In this document: positions 1 to 6,507 of the stretch, one piece after another
How the letters are laid out: each line of letters starts with the position of its first letter
How positions within the stretch are numbered: position 1 is the first letter of the stretch
Assembly: GCA_947631885.1 (NCBI GenBank)
Contig: CANRMZ010000068.1
Span: forward strand, 1-6,823
Direction of reading: 5' to 3'
Length of the DNA: 6,823 nucleotides
From: an uncultured Bacilli bacterium
GTDB lineage: Bacteria; Bacillota_I; Bacilli_A; RF39; UBA660
The notes under the pieces: generated by a model
Database searches by the model: none
Told to the model about the DNA's origin: nothing
What the model saw: only the letters and a program-made list of their open reading frames with translations
Program-made: the position numbers and the translations under genes

Positions 1-1
1 G

Positions 2-1201
2 AGTAAATATACTCCGGAAAATGCTTTAATTGTTGTTCAAAATCCTAAAACGGGTGAGATTCTTGCTATGGGCTCAAGGCCAGCTTTTGACTCTAATAAT
101 TATAAAAAATATAGTATTGATGTTATCAATCGTAATCTTCCCATATGGAAAACATATGAACCCGGTTCAACTTTTAAAATAATTACTTTAGCTGCTTCTC
201 TTGAAGAAAAAACAGTCGACTTATTTAATGATACATTTACTGATCCAGGAGCCATAACTGTCGAAGGTGCTACCCTTCATTGTTGGAAAGCTGGAGGCCA
301 CGGAACGCAAACGTATCTTCAAGTAGTAGAAAATTCTTGTAACCCCGGCTTTGTTAATTTAGGTCTTAAACTAGGAACTGATAGGTTAATGAAGTATATC
401 AGAAACTTTGGGTTTGGTACTAAAACAGGGATTGATTTAAATGGTGAAACATCAGGTATTTTATTTAAAGAAGAAAACATGGGTTTAGTGGAAACCGCTA
501 CTACGGCTTTTGGTCAAGGTATAAGTGTTACACCTATTCAACAAACTACGGCTGTATCAGCTGCGATTAATGGTGGTAAATTATATAAACCTTATATTGT
601 CAAAAGTTTAATTGAAACTAATACAAATACTGTTCTAGATGTTACTAAACCTACTTTAGTTCGCAGTGTAATATCAGAAGATACTTCTTCTTTAGTAAGA
701 TATGCCTTAGAAAATGTTGTTGCCAATGGTTCCGGCAAAAATGCTTATATTGAAAACTACCGTATTGGGGGCAAAACGGGAACAGCTCAAAAAGTAATTA
801 ATGGTACATATTCGGCCAGTAGCTATATTCTTTCTTTCATGGGATTTTTACCTGCTGATGATCCTGAGCTTGTTGTCTACGTAGCTATTGATGGTCCCCA
901 TAATGTCGTGCAATATGGTGGAACTGCCTCTGCTCCTGTTGCCAAAAACATTATGAAGACAGCTATTGAACTTTATGATATAAAACCATCTAAAGAAGGA
1001 ATGCCTAGAGAATATACATGGTTAGATCAAAAATATGTAGTCTTACCAGATGTAATAGGCAAATCTTTAGAAGAAGCCAAAAAGATTCTAAAAGGTTTTA
1101 AACTTACCTATTCTGGCGAAGGTGATACCATTTATTATCAAACCCCAAGAGGTGGTACTTATGTTAAAGAAAATGGCACTATTATGTTAATGCTTTCCTA
1201 A
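2..1201 (+). CDS. ftsI: Class B penicillin-binding protein (FtsI/PBP2B/SpoVD type), C-terminal part with one PASTA domain; 5' end outside window
   Basis: This is the transpeptidase that cross-links peptidoglycan at the outer face of the membrane, most likely the division-specific enzyme. The frame is open from base 2, and the 22 residues before the first ATG (68) read as typical family sequence (ALIVVQNPKTGEILAM). The real start therefore lies outside the window, and the N-terminal membrane anchor and dimerisation domain are missing. All three active-site motifs are present: STFK (serine at 167-169, lysine at 176-178), SCN (335-343) and KTGT (from 773). A single PASTA domain covers roughly 1031-1198 (VVLPDVIGKSLEEAKKIL); PASTA domains are known to bind muropeptides or beta-lactams in related proteins. 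The stop codon overlaps the Shine-Dalgarno site of mraY, so the two genes are one operon. A PBP directly before mraY matches the ftsL-pbp-mraY order of streptococci and staphylococci. SpoVD cannot be excluded without the upstream neighbours. Confidence 0.93.
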   Translation, partial: SKYTPENALIVVQNPKTGEILAMGSRPAFDSNNYKKYSIDVINRNLPIWKTYEPGSTFKIITLAASLEEKTVDLFNDTFTDPGAITVEGATLHCWKAGGHGTQTYLQVVENSCNPGFVNLGLKLGTDRLMKYIRNFGFGTKTGIDLNGETSGILFKEENMGLVETATTAFGQGISVTPIQQTTAVSAAINGGKLYKPYIVKSLIETNTNTVLDVTKPTLVRSVISEDTSSLVRYALENVVANGSGKNAYIENYRIGGKTGTAQKVINGTYSASSYILSFMGFLPADDPELVVYVAIDGPHNVVQYGGTASAPVAKNIMKTAIELYDIKPSKEGMPREYTWLDQKYVVLPDVIGKSLEEAKKILKGFKLTYSGEGDTIYYQTPRGGTYVKENGTIMLMLS

Positions 1202-1210
1202 GGAGATAAT

Positions 1211-2197
1211 ATGTTAATACTTACTAAATCAATAATTGCCTTAATTTTAGGATTTATCATATCTATTTTAAGTGGAGCCATTATTATCTTTCTTTTAAAA
1301 AAATTTAATATCAAACAAAATGTATCTAAAACTCTTAATGAAAGGCACGCCAAAAAACAAGGAACGCCAACAATGGGTGGTCTAATCTTTGTCTTAAGTA
1401 CTCTGTTTATTATATTATGTTTATATATCAATAAAGATTTAGAGGTAACTTATAATTTCTTTATTATTATTTTAATCTTTATTTCTTATGCCATTTTAGG
1501 TGGTTTAGATGACTTTATTAAGATAGTATTTAAAAATAATAAAGGTTTGTCTATTTTAACTAAATTCACGTTTCAAGTAGTTCTAGCCTTAATTTTCTTT
1601 TACTTCTTTATCTTGGTAGGAAATAATACCATTATAGACTTTCATTTTTTTCAAATTGATTTGCACTTTTTATATGGCTTTTTCATTCTCTTTCTTTTAG
1701 TCGGAACTTCCAACGCCGTAAATATTACCGATGGACTTGATGGCTTATGCGCTGGGCTTTGTGCCATTTCTTTTATGACTTATGGCATTATAGCTTGGAA
1801 TAGCAGTTATATCGTTGGATATCAAGAAATAGCTATTTTTTGCTTTATTATTGCTGGATCCCTTATTGGCTTTCTTTTTTATAACTTTTATCCCGCGAAA
1901 ATATTCATGGGAGATTTAGGTTCTCTTTCTTTAGGAGCCACCCTAGCATCTATAGCAATCATTCTTAAAAATGAACTATCCCTAATATTAATAGGTATTG
2001 TCTATATTATTGAAACCTTATCTTCACTAATACAAATAATATCCATTAAATTATTTAATAAAAAAATATTTAAAAAAAGCCCTCTTCACCACCACTTTGA
2101 AGAATTGGGCTTTGTCGAATCAGATATTATTAAAATGTTTTATACTGTCGGATTACTTTTTTCTTTAATCGCCTTGATTATTTATGTATGGCATTAA
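1211..2197 (+). CDS. mraY: Phospho-N-acetylmuramoyl-pentapeptide-transferase MraY
   Basis: MraY is an integral membrane enzyme that transfers phospho-MurNAc-pentapeptide from UDP to undecaprenyl phosphate, making lipid I. The 328 residues are full family length and mostly hydrophobic, with about ten membrane segments. Family signatures appear in order: KKQGTPTMGG (48-57), the aspartate pair in GGLDDFIK (97-104), NAVNITDGLDGL (168-179), NFYPAKIFMGDLGSLSLG (225-242, with catalytic-site Asp235) and the histidine loop PLHHHFEELG (291-300). The start at 1211 is fixed by AGGAG at 1201-1205, which begins on the last base of the PBP stop codon and leaves 5 bases to the ATG. This implies translational coupling with the PBP. 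The gene appears intact, and no hairpin terminator is visible between it and the regulator that follows. Confidence 0.98.
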   Translation: MLILTKSIIALILGFIISILSGAIIIFLLKKFNIKQNVSKTLNERHAKKQGTPTMGGLIFVLSTLFIILCLYINKDLEVTYNFFIIILIFISYAILGGLDDFIKIVFKNNKGLSILTKFTFQVVLALIFFYFFILVGNNTIIDFHFFQIDLHFLYGFFILFLLVGTSNAVNITDGLDGLCAGLCAISFMTYGIIAWNSSYIVGYQEIAIFCFIIAGSLIGFLFYNFYPAKIFMGDLGSLSLGATLASIAIILKNELSLILIGIVYIIETLSSLIQIISIKLFNKKIFKKSPLHHHFEELGFVESDIIKMFYTVGLLFSLIALIIYVWH

Positions 2198-2217
2198 GAT
2201 AATTTACAAGGGATTGC

Positions 2218-2250
2218 TTGATAACTATTTGGTTATATGTAAAATATAAT
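2218..2250 (+). promoter_or_regulatory. Candidate promoter of the XRE regulator, abutting its start codon, with an inverted repeat in the spacer
   Basis: TTGATA at 2218-2223 is followed after 16 bases by TAAAAT (2240-2245), which would start transcription close to the ATG at 2252. A perfect TATAAT also lies at 2245-2250, one base before the ATG, but its distance of 21 bases from TTGATA is poor. No Shine-Dalgarno sequence is visible upstream of the ATG. Within the promoter, ATAAC (2221-2225) and GTTAT (2232-2236) form an inverted repeat separated by 6 bases. It could be an autoregulatory operator for the HTH protein. In an AT-rich spacer chance matches are easy, so this is suggestive only. Confidence 0.45.
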
Positions 2251-2251
2251 T

Positions 2252-2488
2252 ATGAAGTTAAGAATTGATAGATTAAAAGAAGTAAGAGAAGAAAAAGGTC
2301 TTAAACAAGTGGATGTTGCTAAGGTATTAAAAATTAGCCAAGTTCAGTATTCAAGGTATGAAACGGGCATGAGATTAATGCCTATTGACAAATTATCTAA
2401 ATTAGCAGAGTTTTATAATACGAGCATTGATTATCTTTTATATAAAACCGATGAAAGAAAGCCATATGCTAGTTCTGTGATGCACTAA
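2252..2488 (+). CDS. Small XRE-family helix-turn-helix transcriptional regulator
   Basis: This 78-residue protein is essentially a single Cro/C1-type HTH domain. RLKEVREEKGLKQVDVAKVL (7-26) forms helices 1 and 2, ISQVQYSRYETG (28-39) the recognition helix region, and LSKLAEFYNTSIDYLL (48-63) the closing helices. There is no extra sensor or oligomerisation domain, only a short tail (YKTDERKPYASSVMH). The ATG at 2252 is the right start because the domain begins a few residues later, although no ribosome binding site precedes it; see the promoter entry. It follows mraY by 54 bases on the same strand and ends against a terminator. It may be an autoregulated DNA-binding protein; its target genes cannot be read from the sequence. 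There is no toxin partner next to it, since the next gene is convergent and encodes a PAP2 phosphatase, so an antitoxin role has no support. Confidence 0.88.
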   Translation: MKLRIDRLKEVREEKGLKQVDVAKVLKISQVQYSRYETGMRLMPIDKLSKLAEFYNTSIDYLLYKTDERKPYASSVMH

Positions 2489-2513
2489 AAAATCCTGAAT
2501 TTATCAGGATTTT
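2489..2513. terminator. Bidirectional intrinsic terminator between convergent genes
   Basis: AAAATCCTGA (2489-2498) pairs with TCAGGATTTT (2504-2513), giving a perfect 10-bp stem with a 5-base loop (ATTTA). On the plus strand the stem begins right after the TAA of the XRE gene and is followed by ATTTTG. On the minus strand the TAA of the PAP2 gene overlaps the stem, and the arm runs into six T residues. It can therefore end transcription from both sides, more strongly on the minus strand. Confidence 0.88.
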
Positions 2514-3168
2514 ATTTTGCCTTTCTTTCCTTTTTTTCAGGAACCTTTTCATATAGGAAGTGTTTTTTATCTTCGATAATCGAAAGACATACAAGAAGTA
2601 AGCTACTAAATAGGAGTCCTCCTACTACATCAGAGAAATAATGAGCTCCCAAATATATTCTTGAAGCCATTACCATAAGAACTAATATTCCTAACAAAGA
2701 AGAGAAAAATATTTTATAGCCTTTAGAAATATTCGATTTACAAATTAAATAAATAATAAAGCCATAAAGTGATGCACTAGCCATTGTATGTCCCGAAGGA
2801 TAAGAATAAGAGCTTTCAAGTCCTATCGGCATATAAGGCGGTCTTGGTCTCCTTATAATAAATTTGCTTGCTTGATTTAAAATAGTTGATGACATGATTA
2901 CTATGGCTGTTCCAAAAGCAAAATGGCTTTTCTTTTCATAAAGTAAAAAGAAGAAAAACATAACAAGCGATAAAATAATAATCCAAGTCGTACTACCTAA
3001 AAAAGTAAATATTTGCATGATCTTATCAGCCATACCACAGTAAAAGCCCATTAAGAAATCGCGAACGGCAAAGTCTACCGATTTATATACATCAAGCACT
3101 ACTAAAGTCGTATTCAAAGTAAATAAAACGAGTAATATCGCGGCAATTATATATTTTTTATTTTTCAT
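2512..3168 (-). CDS. PAP2-family membrane phosphatase (PgpB/undecaprenyl-diphosphatase-like)
   Basis: This is a polytopic membrane phosphatase of 218 residues with about six hydrophobic segments. The three parts of the PAP2 active site are complete: K-x6-RP at residues 102-110 (KFIIRRPRP), PSGH at 124-127, and SR-x5-H-x3-D at 169-180 (SRIYLGAHYFSD). Enzymes of this family remove phosphate from lipid phosphates or pyrophosphates at the outer membrane face, including undecaprenyl pyrophosphate, phosphatidylglycerol phosphate and phosphatidate. The exact substrate cannot be told from sequence. Its start overlaps the stop of the upstream GT2 gene as ATGA, with GGGAG (3177-3181) as ribosome binding site, so it is translationally coupled. 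Next to a polyprenyl-phosphate sugar transferase, recycling or balancing the lipid carrier is the most natural role, but that is inferred from context. It is the last gene of the operon. The C-terminus is short and lysine-rich (PEKKERKAK), probably cytoplasmic. Confidence 0.93.
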   Translation of the reverse strand: MKNKKYIIAAILLVLFTLNTTLVVLDVYKSVDFAVRDFLMGFYCGMADKIMQIFTFLGSTTWIIILSLVMFFFFLLYEKKSHFAFGTAIVIMSSTILNQASKFIIRRPRPPYMPIGLESSYSYPSGHTMASASLYGFIIYLICKSNISKGYKIFFSSLLGILVLMVMASRIYLGAHYFSDVVGGLLFSSLLLVCLSIIEDKKHFLYEKVPEKKERKAK

Positions 3169-4238
3169 TTCTTTTTCTCCCCTACAAAAATAAACTCTCT
3201 TTGAATAATAAAGTTAATTATAAAAATTATTGCATCTACTAATAATTTAATTGGTACGGTTTTACTATCGGCAATAGAAAAGGCATGAGCTATAAGATCA
3301 ACCGATAAAGCCGAAACTATCATTTGAATAACAACTAAAATAAAGTATTTAATCAAAGAAGATTTATTTTTATTTTTAAATACCATCTTAGCATTAATGG
3401 TAAAATTATATATACTGGATAAAATTCTTGAAAATAAAGTAGCTAAAATTATCGATAAACTTAAATTAAATACATTAACGCTTTGCCAAGGTAATATCTT
3501 TATAAATAAAGCATACAAAAGGATATCAATAACAAATGATGATACGGAAGATAAAATATATTTAAAAAACAATTTATAGATAGCAAAGGAATCTTTTAAA
3601 GGATTGAAATGACTTTCTGTATTTCCATTTACATATATCGTTTCTATTTCCACTTCTTTAATTGGTACATTTTTAGAAATGGTATCAATTAATTGATTAG
3701 TTTCATATTCAAAACGATCACCTGAAGTTGTCATAAACTTCATCATTACTTCCTTAGGAAGTCCTCGAAGTCCGGTTTGCGTATCAGTTACCGATACCCC
3801 AATAAAAGCCTTCATAACTCCGCGAGTCGTTTTATTGCCAAACCGGTTACGAGCAGGAACATTTTCTTTATTAAAGTTACGACACCCCATTATTAAGCTA
3901 TCAGGATTTTTTAATACTTCTTCCGCAACTTTTTTAATATCTTTCACACTATGTTGGCCATCACTATCCGCGGTTACAACTCCCTTAAGATTAGGATATT
4001 CTTCTAAAAGATAATTAAAAGCATCTTTCATAGCTCTACCCTTACCTAGATTAATATAGTGATGTAAAACCGTAATGTTATCTTTTTCTAAATCTTTGAA
4101 AAAAGCATCATATTCATCACGACAGCCATCATCATAAACCAAAATATTTTTAAATTCTTTTTGCAGCTCTTTTAAGAATTTAGAAAATATTTCTACATTA
4201 GGATTAAGAGTTGGAACAATTATAAATATATCTTTCAT
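3165..4238 (-). CDS. GT2 glycosyltransferase fused to a GtrA-like membrane domain (DPM1/GtrB-like)
   Basis: Residues 1-215 form a GT-A-fold family 2 transferase of the dolichyl-phosphate mannose synthase/GtrB type. It has IIVPTLN at the N-terminus, an acidic pair in VYDDG (34-38), NLGKGRAMKDAF (63-74), the metal-binding DSD in TADSDGQH (89-96), RNRFGNKTTRG (130-140) and TQTGLRGLP (153-161). Residues 223-355 hold four membrane helices with GtrA features: YNFTINAKMVF (277-287) and a closing NFIIQREFIF (342-351). In known systems GtrB-type enzymes load a hexose onto polyprenyl phosphate, and GtrA-type proteins are thought to help flip it for glycosylation of O-antigen or teichoic acid. Here both are in one chain. 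The sugar and acceptor are unknown. No separate acceptor transferase (GT-C/YfhO-like) is visible in the window. GGAG at 4246-4249, 7 bases from the ATG, overlaps the end of the upstream gene. It ends with TGA overlapping the PAP2 start. Confidence 0.92.
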   Translation of the reverse strand: MKDIFIIVPTLNPNVEIFSKFLKELQKEFKNILVYDDGCRDEYDAFFKDLEKDNITVLHHYINLGKGRAMKDAFNYLLEEYPNLKGVVTADSDGQHSVKDIKKVAEEVLKNPDSLIMGCRNFNKENVPARNRFGNKTTRGVMKAFIGVSVTDTQTGLRGLPKEVMMKFMTTSGDRFEYETNQLIDTISKNVPIKEVEIETIYVNGNTESHFNPLKDSFAIYKLFFKYILSSVSSFVIDILLYALFIKILPWQSVNVFNLSLSIILATLFSRILSSIYNFTINAKMVFKNKNKSSLIKYFILVVIQMIVSALSVDLIAHAFSIADSKTVPIKLLVDAIIFIINFIIQREFIFVGEKKK

Positions 4239-4242
4239 TTTA

Positions 4243-5382
4243 TTACTCCGTGATTGTCGTCATATTAACAACTCTATAAGCTCCATCATAATAAACAAAA
4301 TACATTAACTCATGGAACTTATCAGTTTTATCAAATACCGGACTTCCTTGAATAGTCATATTTTTATCAACTTCTACTTCAGCAGAGAAAGCATTTTCAT
4401 TGTATATAGTTATATTAGATACTTTTTGATTAGTCATACTATTTAAAGAGTGAATTGAGGTAAAGGTAATATCTACTTGGGTAGCCCAATTGTAACCTTT
4501 TTGATATAAGTCTGTTCCCTCGATTAAGTTTCTTGATAAAATATCAAAACCATAAGGATACTCGTCTACTAAATCCATTGTTAAGAATTTACTCCACTTG
4601 GTAGCAAAATCAATTGGATCATAATTATCTTTAATATTATTACCGGCTTTTTCTAAGGTATCAAACTTTTTAAAGTTCGCAGCATATAATTTGTCACCAT
4701 TTTTAGTAAGTTCGACTTTATTACCATCTTTATCTTTAACTTCTATTTTAGGTTCATAAGTAAGGCCTTTAACTTCATAATGATTAAATTTTGGTAAATC
4801 TACTAAATCATACACTTCTTGATATTCAGGTATTTCACTAGTCTCTTTTGCTTCTTTTTTATCGACCTTAATATCATTAATATATAAATCATAATTATCG
4901 GCAACTTCAATATTTACAGTATATAAGCCATCTTCATCATAAGTTTTGATATCATCAACTTTATATTCATTATAAACAAGTAATCCTAAAGCATGCTTTT
5001 CGCCCAAATCTTTAAGAGTAACGGTCATAATCTTTTTATCATCAGCAAAGATATCATAAACTAGTTTATCTTCGGTTTTTTTATAAGTTATTTTACTATC
5101 TGTAAATAAGCTTTTATAACCTTCTTTTAAATTAGATTTCTTTTCATATTCACTAGATACCTTATTTAACTTAACATGTTTAGAAATATCACCATCTTTA
5201 GCATCTTCAGTTATTTCATCGACTAAAGAGGCCATAAAGCTAGATACATCGCCTTTTTCATAATTCTTTAATACTGAACTAACATAAATAAGCGTATATA
5301 CAGCAATAATCAAAAGAATTAAAGTAAATATAATTAAAGCTTTTTTATAATTTGATAATTTTTTATTTCTACTTTTTCCCAT
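4243..5382 (-). CDS. Membrane-anchored extracytoplasmic protein of unknown function
   Basis: I do not recognise this 379-residue protein with confidence. A lysine-rich N-terminus (MGKSRNKKLSNYKK) precedes one hydrophobic helix at about 14-36, which fits a signal anchor with the rest outside the cell. The outer part is charged and mostly beta-like. Residues 41-125 contain many Lys/Asp/Glu. Residues 150-225 contain YTVNIEVADNYDLYINDIKV, which resembles small Ig-like or PEGA-like domains that start with a loop around an NG or ND turn. Residues 255-379 end in ELMYFVYYDGAYRVVNMTTI, a pattern like the last strands of NTF2-like folds, as in TcaA-type wall-antibiotic-response proteins. That comparison is from memory and weak. 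No catalytic motif, cysteine or sortase signal is visible. AGGTG at 5387-5391 lies 4 bases before the ATG, and 7 bases separate it from the glycosidase gene upstream, so it is co-translated with glycan enzymes and may be a partner or scaffold for them. Confidence 0.85.
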   Translation of the reverse strand: MGKSRNKKLSNYKKALIIFTLILLIIAVYTLIYVSSVLKNYEKGDVSSFMASLVDEITEDAKDGDISKHVKLNKVSSEYEKKSNLKEGYKSLFTDSKITYKKTEDKLVYDIFADDKKIMTVTLKDLGEKHALGLLVYNEYKVDDIKTYDEDGLYTVNIEVADNYDLYINDIKVDKKEAKETSEIPEYQEVYDLVDLPKFNHYEVKGLTYEPKIEVKDKDGNKVELTKNGDKLYAANFKKFDTLEKAGNNIKDNYDPIDFATKWSKFLTMDLVDEYPYGFDILSRNLIEGTDLYQKGYNWATQVDITFTSIHSLNSMTNQKVSNITIYNENAFSAEVEVDKNMTIQGSPVFDKTDKFHELMYFVYYDGAYRVVNMTTITE

Positions 5383-5389
5383 ATTGCAC

Positions 5390-6409
5390 CTACTTAGTTA
5401 TAATGAATGCTTCAGGTAAACGCCAAGATGAATTTGAGTAATATAAAGTTACAGATGTTTGTAAATACTTATTATCATAATACATGGTAGTAGAAGATCC
5501 GCCATCGACATTGGCCGCATTTATAGCACCATATTCATCCATTATTTCGATTAAATCATTAGCTGTAGCTCCTAAATGGCCATTAGCACCACGACCATCA
5601 GTAACAAGTAGTAGTACTGCTCCATCTTTTCTTTGACCGATAGCAGTTCGAGGGTTTGCCCCACTACCTAAGCCATTAGATTCTCTTTTTTCACCATTGA
5701 TAATTAACTTAACAAAGTGATTATTAGCATCTGAAGCTTCTTCTTGAAAAGTAACAGCATCTCTTATTTTTTCGTCACTAACAAGTTTTTCAACTTCTGC
5801 TTTACTCTTTCCACTTATATCAATAATTCTTAAAATATTATTTTCATCAAAACCAATTAAATGATATCCTACCCCATTATCGTTCCAAACAATCTTACCA
5901 TCTTGAACCACAAGTCCCATTGGGTATCCGCCTTTGTTACCGGTAGAAACATATATACCACCATTAATTCCGCCAATAGCATCATTTTCTTTAACAATAG
6001 TCTCTAAATCTTTTCCGTATTCACCAAATGGATAAGTTGTAGCAACTTTAATCTTGTTAGGATCATGAACAATTAATAAAGTTGCCTTATAATTACTACC
6101 AGATATCTCAATCGTTTCAATATCTTTGTTTTCACTATTAACATTAATTAAACCAGTATCAACTTCCGAATCCATCTCTTTAAGAGAATTACTATCAACA
6201 ACTTCTTGAACTTTAGCATCTGTCATAACAAGTTTAACCATAAACTTCAAAGCACCAGTTTCCAAAAAAGTGGTCACAAATAAGTTTCTAGCCTTAGTAG
6301 ATGGCCCATAGCAAATAAGTAATAATGATGAGTATAAAGTAACGATAACAACAAGTAAAAATACTCCTACAAATGATAAACCTTTTCCTATAACTTTTAA
6401 AACTTTCAT
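5390..6409 (-). CDS. Membrane-anchored phosphodiester glycosidase family protein (NAGPA/DUF2233-like)
   Basis: This 339-residue protein is the first gene of the operon. One hydrophobic segment at about 11-33 after MKVLKVIGKG acts as a signal anchor, placing the enzyme domain outside. The C-terminal domain (about 95-339) carries the signatures of the NAGPA fold: GGINGGIY (146-153), GYPMGLVVQDGKIV (161-174), NPRTAIGQ (252-259), VTDGRG (269-274) and NVDGGSSTTM (300-309). The human member removes GlcNAc from GlcNAc-1-phospho-mannose. Bacterial members are thought to cleave sugar-phosphodiester bonds, often near exopolysaccharide or wall polymer genes. The predicted role is cleavage of a sugar-1-phosphodiester bond in a surface glycan or teichoic-acid-like polymer; the substrate is inferred. 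The start is set by AAGGA at 6419-6423, 9 bases from the ATG, downstream of a clear promoter. It ends in TAG, which forms part of the next gene's ribosome binding site. Confidence 0.9.
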   Translation of the reverse strand: MKVLKVIGKGLSFVGVFLLVVIVTLYSSLLLICYGPSTKARNLFVTTFLETGALKFMVKLVMTDAKVQEVVDSNSLKEMDSEVDTGLINVNSENKDIETIEISGSNYKATLLIVHDPNKIKVATTYPFGEYGKDLETIVKENDAIGGINGGIYVSTGNKGGYPMGLVVQDGKIVWNDNGVGYHLIGFDENNILRIIDISGKSKAEVEKLVSDEKIRDAVTFQEEASDANNHFVKLIINGEKRESNGLGSGANPRTAIGQRKDGAVLLLVTDGRGANGHLGATANDLIEIMDEYGAINAANVDGGSSTTMYYDNKYLQTSVTLYYSNSSWRLPEAFIITK

Positions 6410-6439
6410 ATTTCGACATCCTTTTTATATTTCTATTAT

Positions 6440-6469
6440 ATTATACTATAGTTCTTACTTTGATATCAA
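6440..6469 (-). promoter_or_regulatory. Sigma-A-type promoter of the four-gene glycan operon
   Basis: On the minus strand, TTGATA (6469-6464) and TATAAT (6445-6440) are separated by 18 bases, and a second overlapping TATAAT lies at 6440-6435. Transcription would begin near 6433, leaving a leader of about 24 bases with AAGGA at 6423-6419 before the ATG at 6409. The -35 element is half of a 10-bp perfect palindrome, TTGATATCAA (6460-6469), which could be an operator or simply chance. The short leader leaves no room for a riboswitch or attenuator. Confidence 0.75.
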
Positions 6470-6507
6470 TTAAAAAATGATAGCCATTAACCAAGGTTTT
6501 TAATCTC

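Noticed and set aside
1198..1431. Minus-strand open frame of 77 codons over the start of mraY
   Set aside because: It lies fully across the PBP stop and mraY coding sequence and has no family signature; mraY is unmistakable, so this is a shadow.
2252..2488. XRE protein as antitoxin of a toxin-antitoxin pair
   Set aside because: No small partner gene lies on either side on the same strand; it is flanked by mraY and by a convergent PAP2 phosphatase.
3397..3579. Plus-strand open frame of 60 codons inside the GT2-GtrA gene
   Set aside because: It is antisense to the GtrA-like membrane domain, has a lysine/isoleucine-rich composition expected of shadow frames, and shows no ribosome binding site or motif.
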